The notes under the pieces are model-generated. The model was not told where the DNA came from. It saw nothing but the letters and a program-made list of their open reading frames with translations, and ran no database searches. From Zanthoxylum bungeanum (Eukaryota > Streptophyta > Magnoliopsida > Sapindales > Rutaceae), in NCBI GenBank assembly GCA_019454045.1, contig SKCR01033652.1, positions 62,001 through 126,000 of the forward strand: 64,000 nt of DNA. The letters are read 5' to 3'. Position numbers and translations under genes: made by a program. Below are positions 1-10,908 of the stretch, piece after piece; within the stretch, counting starts at the first letter, position 1, and each line of letters opens with the position of its first letter.

Positions 1-838
1 ATTTATAATGGGTCATTTATTCTTCGATTAGTCCCTGGTGGGATAATTCTTACTCTCTACGAGCTGCAAGCTCAACAGTGTCGTGATCGCCGACGTCATA
101 GGCATAGCGGTAAACCCCGCTTCGCTCCTACAAACATATCTTCTAATGACAAACCCTATAAATATACATGTGATTTTTAGAGAATTTTCCAACAATTCTT
201 GAACAGAAGTGACATTACATAATAATTATGAAATTTTTACATCTGCTTATATACAATCTAATACGAATCAAAACTAGGAAAATCTATTAAATGCAAGTTG
301 ATGTCTAGGGAGTACCCATATAGCTCCACTGCCCGAGCATCCACCTCCAAAATTAGATCTATTAATTCAGTATTAAGATATTTTATAAACTGATACAAAA
401 GATGAAATTCCAGTAAAAAAAAAATCCAAAATAACCTATTCGAATTTGGAACTCGATCACAAAATCGAACTATATAAACATTATTTCCTCGAAAAAATAG
501 GAGTAAAGATCCAATATATCAAGACTTTCTTTAAATTTTATTTGTAGTGGAAACTTTGTGCATTTGGTACCAACATTTACCAATAATGAAAAAAAATGAA
601 ATTGCCAATTTATGCAAACGAAATTAATGAGTGGATTTAAATTATTATTCAATAAATATCAATCATAATTTTTTTTAAAAATCTGAATTCAATATCGCAT
701 TTAAATACTTAGAGCATCTTTAATGTACCATAAACTGTATGTTATAAATATCTAATAATATATCATATTTTTATCCTAAATCAATTTTGAGTAACCATAC
801 TTTCTATATTTAATTATTTGGGAGTAAAAATTTGTACA
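1..838. other. AT-rich intergenic sequence
   Basis: I see no convincing coding region, RNA gene or element boundary here. The sequence is AT-rich with many stops in all frames. It ends at the target site of the LTR element that begins at 844. Confidence 0.5.
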
Positions 839-843
839 TACTT

Positions 844-1605
844 TGTTGACGGCTGATTTTGGTCTCAGGGGCAATATGGGAATATCACTCCCGAGACTAA
901 TCCTCCCTCAATAGTGAATTTGTTTGGTTATGGGGGACCAAAGGCAAACTTAGCAAAAAACAGATAAACACACCAATCAACAAGGAGATTTACGTGGTTC
1001 GGTGGATTTGGATCCGACCTACGTCCACGGACACAAATAAGATGATACTTTTATTACTTAAACACTCTTTTCGGGTATCTTTTTGTTTTCTACAAGTCAG
1101 AGCTTGAAGATTCAGATCCCTTCTTTTTGATGCCCTCTACACATACTCTGCCCTCCTATTTATAATAGTGTAGAAATCAGATTCATTCTCCTACAAGAAT
1201 TTCCTAGTTGAAACAATTTCCCTTTCCCATAAGGATTCCTAATCAAAACTACCTTTACTTTCTTTATCCTACTAGGACTTTGACCCACCAGTTTACCCCA
1301 TGAAGGTAGGATAACTTATCATCTTATCCGAGAAAATAGGATGCCTTATCTTCCTGAGCACGCCTCGCCATGTGCTCGGTCTTCATGAGGTCGGTCATGA
1401 TGGTTCTTTTGAGCTGAGAATGTTATTGTCGATCTGATAATGTCCGGTCATCTGATCTCAAGTGGTCGGTCAGTTAGTATAAAGTGGTCGGCTTCTTACC
1501 GTCAAGTGGTCGGGTCGGCTTTAACGGTCTCGATGAATGGAGTTACCCATTTTACCCCTGTCGTGTCTGTTTAAATAACATAGTGCCCGGAAAATACCAT
1601 CAACA
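844..1605 (-). repeat. 3' LTR of the gag-only Tat-like element
   Basis: Begins TGTTGACGGC and ends CATCAACA as written on the plus strand. It differs from the partner at 4451-5213 by a scattering of substitutions and single-base indels. Confidence 0.93.
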
Positions 1606-1622
1606 TATGTCCCCTAGTTCTC
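1606..1622 (-). promoter_or_regulatory. Polypurine tract next to 3' LTR
   Basis: On the minus strand this reads GAGAACTAGGGGACATA directly before the 3' LTR. That is the expected place and base composition for the plus-strand DNA primer, although the purine run is interrupted. Confidence 0.55.
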
Positions 1623-2030
1623 GGTTCCAACGAGTATACAAGTTGGTGCCGGGAACTATAAAAAGATGGTGTGCTGATCGCCTTGCTGGTGGTTGCTCCA
1701 GAAATCACCGAGAAATTGCATTCGCCATCAACTAAGTCTTCTGTTTCTATCTTTATATCCTCGGTTATTTGGAGATGCTGATCCAACTCAGAACGATTCT
1801 CCACCTCAAAGCAAATTGCTTACTTGGGTCGTTCCATCAGGAGATGAAGTTCCTCTTGTTGTCCAAACTAAAAATGACTCCTCCTCTGTTAATATATGTA
1901 CCAGAGATTTGGAGGTCCTGACCACTGACTGATCCAATCTCGATTGTGAGGAGAAAATTTTGCCTCTGAGCTAACGATGATGTGCTCGGTGGCATGTGAT
2001 CCTGTCTCTAGCTGTGAGAGATGTTCGGTC

Positions 2031-2516
2031 CTGGGGGAATGTTACGTCCTCAGTTCGAAGGACTGCCTCGGTGGGACGCAACACGACCCCAAATGAAGAG
2101 AGGCACTTGGACCTGGGGGAATGTTACGTCCCCAGTCCGAAAGGCTGACTCGGTGGGACGTACCCCGACCCCGAGCTGAAAAAGGCACGTGGACCTGGGG
2201 GAATGTTACGTCCCCAGTCCGAAGGGCTGACTCGGTGGGACGTACCCCGACCCCGAGCTGAAAAAGGCACTTGGACCTGGGGGAATGTTACGTCCCCAGT
2301 CTGAAGGGCTGACTCGGTGGGACGTATCCCGACCCCGAGCTGAAAAAGGCACTTGGACCTGGGGGAATGTTACGTCCCCAGTCCGAAGGGCTGACTCGGT
2401 GGGACATAACCCGACCCCGAGCTGAAAAAGGCACTTGGACCTGGGGGAATGTTACGTCCCCGGTCCGAAGGGCTGACTCGGTGGGACGTCCCCCGACCCC
2501 GAGCTGAAAAACTAAG
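2031..2516. repeat. Tandem array, six copies of an 82-bp unit
   Basis: Units start at 2031, 2113, 2195, 2277, 2359 and 2441, each with CTGGGGGAATGTTACGTCC. The period is exactly 82 bp, which is not a multiple of three. Every inner unit carries ACGTCCC and, about 30 bp later, GGGACGT, so each can fold into a hairpin. The outermost unit at 2031 is the most diverged. On the coding strand the array lies between gag and the 3' LTR, a position where Tat-lineage elements often carry tandem repeats. Confidence 0.95.
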
Positions 2517-2844
2517 TGTCCTCGGCGGAGCAAAATCCAGCCTCGAGCCGATGGTTGAAGCGGCCTTGGTACCAACTGTCTTTTGTAGTGGGCGTCGAGT
2601 ATGTCTCTCGTTTTTGTATATGGCTTTCAACTTTGTTTTTAAAAAAGCGGATGAAAAAGGTTTTATTCATATTTGGGGACATACTGTCCTCCTTACAGTT
2701 CTTCTGCGGGATATTTCGAGAAAAAACTTTATATTTGGCTCATTTGTGGGCATTGTTTGATACCGACCGACCACCTTGTAATCCCGGGGCCTGTTCCGTT
2801 TCTAGTACGTCTGACTCCCGAGTTTATAGTTTTTTCCTGATCGA

Positions 2845-4399
2845 TTAGAATCTCTGGTCAGTGCTATGTGTCCTCTGCCTAGTCGCCATAACTTCATGGT
2901 CAATGTATTTATTTAAATATCCATTCCTCGCCAGGTCTTCCATCTGTTCCCGCAGATCCTTGCATTCGTCCGTTGTGTGCCCCCTCAGATTATGATGTAC
3001 GCAGTAAGACTTCTGGTTCCTTTTATCTGGGGGGAATCTCCTGAGATCGGGTTCTATCAAGAGGCCTTTTTCCTGCATTTCCATGATGATTCGCCCTGGT
3101 GGTTTGCTCAGGAGAATATATGTTTCTTCTCGGACTACATGATTCACCTGGGTCGCGACCCCTCCTTCCTGCTCTCTTCGAGGTATCAGCTTGAATTCTT
3201 TGGGTTTTGGATTGAATCTTTTGAACTCCCTGTCCGGTCGTCGGGGAGCCTCTGTTCTTGCTGTTCTTTCCCGAATGGCCGTCCCCCTTCGGGAGATCTT
3301 TTCTTCGCTTTCTACCAAGACAAACTTTCGGGCTACCTCTAGGGCGGTGGCATAATCCGGCGTTTCCTGAATTCTCAGATGAGTCCATAGCCTCCCGACT
3401 TTTAGGGCTCCCTTTAAGCTTTCTAGGGCTTCTAGGGACTCATATCCTCCGACTTCCAGTACCATGTTGTGGTATCTTTCAATAAAAATTTTCAGGGGCT
3501 CGTCATCTCCTTGCTTCATAAGTCTTAATTCTCCAATCGTCTTTTTGGGAACGCAGACCCCTTTAAAGTGTCGAATGAACGACTTCTTAAGTTGTGTGAA
3601 GCCTCCGATGCTCCTTGGGGCTAGGCTTCTATACCATAGGATGGCCTGTCCGGCTAGAGTTAAGGGGAACACTTTGCAAATGGCGTCCCCCGCTACCCCT
3701 TGTACCTCCAAATAGTAGGACGAAACTTTCGATGTGGGTTTTGGGATCGGTATGGCCTTTGTATGGCACCATGGTTGGCATGCTGAATCTTTTTGGGAAT
3801 TTTTCTGACCTTATTTCTTCTGTGAGGGGGGACTCGTCTTTACTGTCCCGGGCATCTCCTATGTCTCTGTTAGGGAATACTCCCCATTTGGCTAGCTCTT
3901 CCCGCAGCCAAGATTTCATGATGCCGTCTTTGGTTCCATGCCGCCTCTTGTGACTTCCTCTTTTTCTGTTGTCTTGGGCGTGGTGCTTCTCAGGTCCGGT
4001 ATCTTCCTGTGCTCTTTCGTCATATTCTTTCCCTTTTTTCCTGGCATTGTGAGGGCTATTATAGGAGGAGTTTGGTGACGATTTTTCATCTTCTTCCTCC
4101 CACATGTCTTCAGTTTGGGAGTCTTCCTGAACCACCACAGATTTTACCCTGTAGGGGCCCCTCCTCCGGGGTCTGTCGTCCTCACTTGTATCAACCATTC
4201 TTTTTCCCTCTGCTATTTCGTTCCTTCGTCGGCTAGTCCCGGCCTCGTCGTGTGCTCCTTCTATCTTTTCCAATCGGTCTACTATGGTTTTTAGCAGGGT
4301 TTGATTTTCCTTCCTTTCTTTCCTTAGGTTCTCCTCGATCTTCTCCATCCAATCTGCGGCTGAGTTTCCTGATGATTGGTGGTTTCCGCCTTCCGCCAT
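2845..4399 (-). pseudogene. gag: gag of Tat-like element, one frameshift
   Basis: The start at 4399 opens an acidic, coiled-coil-like N-terminus (MAEGGNHQSS). Near residue 220 the sequence PKTHIESF enters the capsid-type Retrotrans_gag domain. A single-base frameshift at about 3712-3718 moves the frame. The domain resumes with GVAGDAICKVFPLTLAGQA and LWYRSL, and runs to a CCHC-like knuckle (YCVHHNLRGHTTDEC) near the C-terminus. Gag forms the virus-like particle and packages element RNA. The ORF stops at 2845 and no pol follows. Without the frameshift the protein would be about 515 residues, normal for this lineage. The family call rests on motif recognition only. Confidence 0.85.
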
Positions 4400-4430
4400 T
4401 GTCTTACTACACGAGTTGCTTTTTGCTAGA

Positions 4431-4448
4431 TCCCCACAGACGGCGCCA
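4431..4448 (-). promoter_or_regulatory. Primer-binding site
   Basis: The minus strand reads TGGCGCCGTCTGTGGGGA, two bases inside the 5' LTR. This is a common primer-binding-site type in plant Ty3/gypsy Tat elements. It differs from the Asp-tRNA type (GTTGCCGGGGA) used by the Athila elements further right. I do not assign the tRNA with certainty. Confidence 0.8.
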
Positions 4449-4450
4449 AC

Positions 4451-5213
4451 TGTTGACGGCTGATTTTGGTCTCAGGGGCAATATGGGAATATCACTCCCT
4501 AGACTAATCCTCCCTCAATAGTGAATTTGTTTGGTTATGGGGGACCAAAGGCAAACTTAGCAAAAAACAGATAAACACACCAATCAACAAGGAAATTTAA
4601 CGTGGTTCGGTGGATTTGGATCCGACCTACGTCCACGGACACAAACAAGATGATACTTTTATTACTTAAACACTCTTTTCGGGTCTCTTTTTGTTTTCTA
4701 CAAGTCAGAGCTTGAAGATTCAGATCCCTTCTTTTTGATGCCCTCTACACATACTCTGCCCTCCTATTTATAATAGTGTAGAAATCAGATTCATTCTCCT
4801 ACAAGAATTTCCTAGTTGAAACAATTTCCCTTTCCCATAAGGATTCCTAATCAAAACTACCTTTACTTTCTTTATCCTACTAGGACTTTGACCCACCAGT
4901 TTACCCCATGAAGGTAGGATAACTTATCATCTTATCCGAGAAAATAGGATGTCTTATCTTCCTGAGCACGCCTCGCCATGTGCTCGGTCTTCATGAGGTC
5001 GGTCATGATGGTCCTTTTGAGCTGAGAATGTTGTTGTCGATCTGATAATGTCCGGTCATCCGATCTCAAGTGGTCGGTCAGTTAGTATAAAGTGTTCGGC
5101 TTCTTACCGTCAAGTGGTCGGGTCGGCTTTAACGGTCTCGATGAATGGAGTTATCCCTTTTACCCATGTCGTGTCTGTTTAAATAACATAGTGCCCGGAA
5201 AACACCATCAACA
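4451..5213 (-). repeat. 5' LTR of the gag-only Tat-like element
   Basis: 763 bp with TG/CA ends, followed by TSD TACTT at 5214-5218. Being the 5' LTR on the minus strand, it should supply the promoter. Confidence 0.93.
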
Positions 5214-5591
5214 TACTTTTTTAAATTAAAAATATAATTATTATTTTTTAAATATAGGAAACCTTATTGTATGTTACATTCCAATGTTGATAACAGCAGG
5301 GTTTTTGAGTTTCGATCAAATTTTGGGGACAGAGATTTGACAAGTAACAGTTATCTTTGTTGTTGATGGATTTGAAAAGAGGTCATGTCTTAATAATTTA
5401 TTTCACATCAATATCATAAAAATGAGTTGGAAAGATTTAAATTTCCACGAAATAACTTACAAAAAATTTCCAGATGGGTTGCCATGTTTCTTCTGAATTT
5501 TGGTCCCCATTGTCCCACCCTTGAATGAAAATTCCTGGAAGGAGCCTCATTTGTTTGAATTCATCCTCCGTTAATCTCTTCTTCAAAATCA
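5214..5591. other. Intergenic sequence between two elements
   Basis: After the target repeat there is AT-rich sequence with no ORF or recognisable repeat boundary. Confidence 0.45.
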
Positions 5592-5599
5592 AATATATC

Positions 5600-5919
5600 C
5601 ATGGTTTTTAAAATATGATCGGATTGATCGGCCGAATCGTGAACCAACCGTGAGTCTAGATTCTTAGAATGAGCTTTATAAAAATCGGAGTGTTAAAAAA
5701 TCGGTCAAAACCAGTGGATCGGATCAGTATATTCTTAATAAAAAAAATAAACATGAAAAAAAAATTAAATACTTGTTTTTATAATTTTTAATTAATTAAA
5801 AAAAATTATGACATCATCAGGTTTTGCGGGTTTAATCGAAATGGTTTACCAATCGAACTAGTGGCCCATTAAACTTTTTAGATAACCAATTCAATCACAA
5901 GTCCGGTTTTAAAACACTG
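5600..5919. mobile_element. hAT-type non-autonomous element (MITE-like), 320 bp
   Basis: The left end reads CATGGTTTTTAAAA. The right end, reverse-complemented, reads CAGTGTTTTAAAA. The ends are flanked by an exact 8-bp duplication AATATATC (5592-5599 and 5920-5927). An 8-bp TSD and CA-initial termini fit the hAT superfamily. There is no coding capacity. A diverged copy of the left end may occur near 46398. Confidence 0.72.
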
Positions 5920-5927
5920 AATATATC

Positions 5928-6968
5928 TACATTTTATCAATAGAATTTAAGTCAGTTTATAGTATAATAACATACATGTTTATTACACTTTTCAAATTTT
6001 TCGTTATAATTTTTAAATGAATAAGAAAATAAATCACACTTGGGGAGAAATCGAACCAATATATGAGCCCCTCATGTTAAATTTGGGCCGTTGGATTTTG
6101 ATTTAATGGCCCAAATTTTAAGATTAAAAAAATTGGAGAGATAAATTTTTTTCTTCAAATTTCAAATTTCAATAAACCAAATAAAAAAAAATACAGTAAA
6201 TTTTAATTATAAAATCTAACTTAAAATTTAAAATGGATATTACCGCGCGTATAAGCGCTTGGGGAGCTCCGGTTCTGCTGTCTTGGGGAGAGCGTGAAAG
6301 TTTTCTCCAAAATGTTCCTGGCCATCAATACTACCTGCTTACTTATCCATTTGATGGATCGGTGAACAAAATCAAAGAAATTTTGTATTTTGTAAATCAT
6401 CCCAATCTTTGATTACATCATTTATAATATCCTAATTATTAAAAAAATAAAAAAAATAAAATAAAATAAAAAGTACCACAACGATATTTACTAGTACTAG
6501 TAGTTGAACTTTAGCAATCAAATGTCATGATTAATGATTAAATCTTGTCCCTTAAAGCAAATTATGTGCGCATCAACTTGTGTTCTTTTTTGTTTCATAG
6601 TTCGATAGGGTGGGTGAATAAATCGGGTTTTGAAAAAAATTTCTCTAATTTAAATATTTTTATTAATATTTTTGATATTTTAGAAAAAAATCAATTTCAT
6701 AAATTTTGAATTGATATTATTATTATATTTTATTAACTCCGAACTTAAACAAATAAATTTAAAATTATACAGAGCTTTTCAAAGCCCGGTTCTTTTGCAT
6801 CCACCGTAAAAGGGGAAGATATAAATGACGTTTGATTTAGTCCAATTCTTACATTTGTTGGTATACTTATATTATGAAATGCTATGAAAAGGGGATTAAA
6901 ATAGAGAATACGGGATTTAAAAAAAAAAAATTAGGGAAGAGATTTAGAATTTAGAGTTTAATCACTAC
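5928..6968. other. Intergenic, AT-rich
   Basis: No ORF of note, only runs of A/T. The stretch around 6240-6330 is less AT-rich (CGCGCGTATAAGCGCTTGG) and may be old unique sequence. I cannot assign it. Confidence 0.4.
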
Positions 6969-6973
6969 TCATC

Positions 6974-9220
6974 TGTAACGACCCCAAATATCTTAGTTTG
7001 ACCAATAATGCGTAGGGATTTTCTTTTCTGGGCTAGTAAATAATTTCCGGAATCGATTTAAAGATCATGCACTCAAGACTAAACCCAATTTTTCTCTCTT
7101 GGATTTCTTCAAGCCCATCAACAAATAAAAGAAAGGAATAAGCCCAAGCCCAATAATCATTTAAAATAAGAGAAAGAGAGCCAAGGCCCAATTAATTGAA
7201 ATTTCCATACTTTTCTAGAATTTATTAAGTTATAGAAATAAAAATAAAACAAAAAGGACAAAGAATTGGGAAACATTTTCTTCTTCTTTTGGTTCTGGAC
7301 GTGTGGATTGAAGGGGAAAAAGAGAGGGAAAATTGTAAGTTTCTTGTCAAATGATTTGAAGTCAAACCAAGTAATTTCACCCAAGCTAAACTCTAAGAAA
7401 AGAAAAAGGAGTCCTTGAAGCATTATTAAGAAAGAAAATAGTTGAATCAAGGTAAGGGTTCTTAACCCAAATTTTAATGATTTGCATTTTGATAGTTGGA
7501 TGATGGTAGTGAGCTAATGACTTGATAATAATGAAGTTTGGATGATTTGTGTTGAAGAAATGGGTGTTTGGATAAATTTAGACATGTTATTCAAGTTTGT
7601 TGATTTAGTAAGGATGATGGGTTTTGATGGTGTTTGGGTGTTAGAAGTGCGTTATAATGATAAATTAGATGCTATATTTGCTTGTGGATGTGTTGTAGAT
7701 GTAGTTTTTGATTGGGATTGTGTGGGATTGGATTTTGGGGGCTGGTAGCGGTGAAGTAGATTCTGCCTCTGGAAAACGACGACGCGTCGTGACGCGCAGC
7801 TTGCGTCAGGACGCCGACGAGGCAGAGAAGTATAAGAACTTAGCGTTAGCACGTCGACCAAAAATCGGATTTTTCTTTAGGAAATGCGACGCATAACCAA
7901 GTCTGGATATTGTTTTACAATTCATTAGAGGAATAAAAAGGTTCTAATGGGGTAATCCAATTAGGTTAAGGAATTTTATGTGATTATGAATCATATTTTA
8001 TAACTGCTGATTCTAACTCCGTATATTCTTTATAGATACTTGACATGAGCCACGCTCGCCCTCAGCGACGTGAAGGAAACTTAACTGGACTTCAAATCTG
8101 TGAGTGAATATTTATTTTTTCTTTTCGCAAGCTGATTTTATAATTACTTGTTTCATATTAAAATCTATTTCAAGACTTATTTTTTTTAAAAGCTTTAGGG
8201 CGTTAGCCTTGTTTAATTTTCAGTTACATGTTAAATGAGATTTGATTTAAAAGTTTTAAAAGTTTATCAGCAATATTTTATATTTTCGAGGCATGGGGGA
8301 AAAACTCACATCAGCTCTTACTTATGGAATTGACGGACAGAGACCGTGTGTACACGTAGTTCAGGGCTAGGGGGACAGCGATACGTAACGTCCCTAAACC
8401 CTAGTTTCAGAACTTAGAGGGTAGCATAGATCCGTACCCCCAGTTCTAGTTTGTGGTTTGGGGGACGGCGATACGTAACGCCCCAAGACCACCAGTTTCA
8501 GGGACATGAGTGGCATGTTTTGGGGGACGGCGATACGTAACGCCCCAAAGTCATGGATTTACACTTCTGGCTCCAGTTAGGCGTATGGGGGAATGGCGAT
8601 ACGTAACGCCCCCATGTGTCCAGTTTTTCTACAGCATCAGATTTATCTTTCTCAGAAAGTTTTCAGAAAAATGTTTTCCAGTTAAAAGAAAAGTATGAGT
8701 TTCAAGAAAGTTTTCAGAAAAAGCTTTAAGTATAAATGGTTTCATATGATGTTCTGATTTGTTTTCTTATTTTTGTAGCTCCACTCACTGAGATCCTCTG
8801 GACTCACCCCACCACTTCCCAGTTCTTTTGCAGGACACTCATTTTGGTGAGCCATGTGCCGTTTTGGAGACCCAGTTCGAGGACAAGTGCTACACTGCAG
8901 TCACTAGTCGTCGGGTCCATCATTCCAGAGCTATATTCATTTATAGTATAGTCTTATGAGGAGTCCTTTTGTTGTATCACTGATATGAGATTGATGATGT
9001 TTATTCATTACATTTACTCTTAATTATGTGTATATATGCATGTGTTTCTATTCATGATCTTGCATCCTAGCAAATTTAAGTATTTGAATTGCATGTGTGG
9101 TTTAATGGATATTGCATAGTATGAAAATATGAAGCAAGTGTCCTAGTTCAAATGTTAGAGGCTAAGGCAACAGTGGGATCTGTTGCCTGCCGGTAACATC
9201 TTCGTATCGGGGATGTTACA
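6974..9220. mobile_element. Solo LTR, 2.25 kb
   Basis: Starts TGTAACGACCCC, ends GGGGATGTTACA (inverted termini TGTAAC/GTTACA), and is flanked by a perfect 5-bp TSD TCATC (6969-6973 and 9221-9225). There is no interior, primer site or coding region, so this is the expected product of LTR-LTR recombination. Length and ends suggest a long-LTR Ty3/gypsy family, but without coding sequence the clade is inference. The CpG-rich palindrome ACGACGCGTCGT lies at 7779-7790, about 40 bp before a weak TATA-like TATAAGAA at 7831. Confidence 0.88.
8370..8612. repeat. Four dispersed copies of a CG-rich hairpin motif
   Basis: A motif GGGGGACGGCGATACGTAAC plus CGCCCC occurs with small changes at about 8370-8395, 8460-8486, 8522-8548 and 8587-8612. 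GGCG pairs with CGCC around the palindromic TACGTA core. All copies lie inside the solo LTR, separated by unrelated sequence. Confidence 0.85.
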
Positions 9221-9306
9221 TCATCTTATTAATTTTTTCTTAAAAAATTACAATCTCAAAAGTAAGGGTGTCCCTGAGTTTTCCAAAATTATGAGGGGTC
9301 TAAGTG

Positions 9307-10908
9307 TAGACCTGACCAAGGTTACAGTTTGGAACCGAAACTGAACCGGAATGAATCGAAAAATTTTGGTTCCAGTTCGAGAACCAGAACTAGAATCGAT
9401 TCCTTTCGGTTCGGCTAGGGTTCCACCCCAGCCGAATTGAAGGAATCGGACGGTTCCAACCATATAACCGTAATTGTTACGGTTCCGGTTGCAATCGGTG
9501 GCAATGAGTCGTTCAACGGCTCCCTGCCAATTTATTTATTTTTTATTTTATTTATTTTTTTATTAAATCTCTAAATTATCTTTAATAACATAGATAAAAC
9601 GGCTAGTTTTATGGGCAATTTAGGCATCATAAAATTAACCCAAAAATTTATAAATATAGATCATATTATATTTTTCTACACACCAACAATTGTTATCATT
9701 CTCTCAATTCTCTTAATTCTCTCAAATATTCTCCAATTCTTTTAATTTACAATTCTCCAATTGTTTTAATTTTACAATTCTCCAATATTTTTTTAAAAAA
9801 AATGGTATCATCTGACAACACTAATGTCCCAGCTCAAGAAAGCAGCCAAAGTGTCGATACACGAAGAAGAGAAGTTAAGTTTCGATCTTCTGATATTTTC
9901 AAAATTTATTTTCATTAAGTCGACATTGAAAATGATGGTCCAAGAGCAATATACAACTAATATGGTATATCTTATAAATTTACTTGCGGCTATATCAATA
10001 TAAAGAAGCACTTGGATAGACACCATGCCGCTGAAATTGGACTTGATACATTACAAACTCAAATGGCTATGTACATTTCATCTAGTAGAGGTACAAGTTC
10101 TTTAGATTTATTTAAATATTCTTATGCTAAAAAAAAAAGAATTTCATAAATTTACTTGCATGACACATCTTTCTTTAAGTGTTGGCGAAAAACTATTTTT
10201 ATTAATTATTATCGAAATTTTTTAAATCATGATGTCTGTCAAATGCCTGTAAACTTAATAAAATGACAAAATTTTAAATTATATAAATATGATAAAATTA
10301 TTTTAAATAAATTATTTAAAGATGTTAAGAGTCGTGTTTTTATTTATTTTGATATTTTGAGTGACTGTTGGTAAACATACTCATACATTTGTGTGAAATA
10401 TCATTGGATTGATGCACCATGTAACATGCAAAAATGACTAATTGCATTTAGAGTTTTTGATGATCAACATATTGTACATAATATTTATAAAATGATTAAA
10501 GTAATTTTTGATGAATATGGTTTATTAGGTAAAATTTTAACAATTGGTTTTGAAACGCATATGCTAATACTGCATCAATTAGTGATTTAAAAGAAATATG
10601 CCAACTAAATTTGGGGGGCCGATTTTTTCATGTTCATTGAACATGTTATGTTCTTAGTTTATGTGTTCAAGATGGTTTAAAATATTTACAATGTCACATT
10701 GATCCTATTAAAGATGTACTTAATTGTATTTGGTCATATTCTCATGTTAGAAGAGAATTGGCTAAGTTTTGTAAATTAAATGGTGTTAAACCAATAAAAT
10801 TTTCCTGAGATGTTCAAACTTATTGGAATTCAACTTATTTTCTTTTAAATCGATCTTTTATTTATAAAGATTTATTATGTCATTTTTTCCCAACATGGTG
10901 AACATATA
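9307..10908 (+). mobile_element. Decayed hAT (Ac-type) transposon, right end missing
   Basis: The left terminus at 9307 reads TAGACCTGACCAAGG and matches the TAGACCCGACCGG terminus of the hAT at 41394. It is followed by GGTTCC/GGAACC-rich subterminal sequence to about 9510 and then by a transposase remnant. Similarity to the second copy stops at 10908, where an LTR begins. I do not find the right terminus downstream, so the rest was deleted or lies outside recognisable sequence. Confidence 0.75.
9801..10908 (+). pseudogene. hAT transposase pseudogene, truncated
   Basis: The start (ATGGTATCATCTGACAAC) and the following codons match the transposase at 41711-43766 over the N-terminal BED-type zinc finger (aligned YKF, H-D-R-H-H region), the block around SDCW in place of SDIWSD, and the RWNSTYFLL-like block. 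Several in-frame stops and frameshifts (for example TAA at about 9918, TGA at 10264 and TAA at 10372) prevent translation. It is cut off at 10908 by LTR sequence. It would have encoded the DNA-cutting and DNA-joining enzyme of a hAT element; here it is dead. Confidence 0.8.

Larger units (their letters stand above)
844..5213 (-). mobile_element. Complete non-autonomous gag-only LTR retrotransposon (Tat-like Ty3/gypsy)
   Basis: Two near-identical LTRs of about 762 bp flank a 2.8-kb interior. Each begins TGTTGA and ends TCAACA. A perfect 5-bp target duplication TACTT lies at 839-843 and 5214-5218. The primer-binding site (4431-4448) and gag both read on the minus strand, so the 5' LTR is the right-hand one. 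The interior holds only gag and then a tandem-repeat array; I find no protease, reverse transcriptase, RNase H or integrase. This matches the published class of terminal-repeat elements carrying only gag (TR-GAG). It presumably moves with enzymes from a related autonomous element. The high LTR similarity suggests fairly recent insertion. Confidence 0.93.

Noticed and set aside
2288..2760. Open frames across the 82-bp array
   Set aside because: The unit length is not a multiple of three and the frames are open on both strands, so they are repeat by-products.
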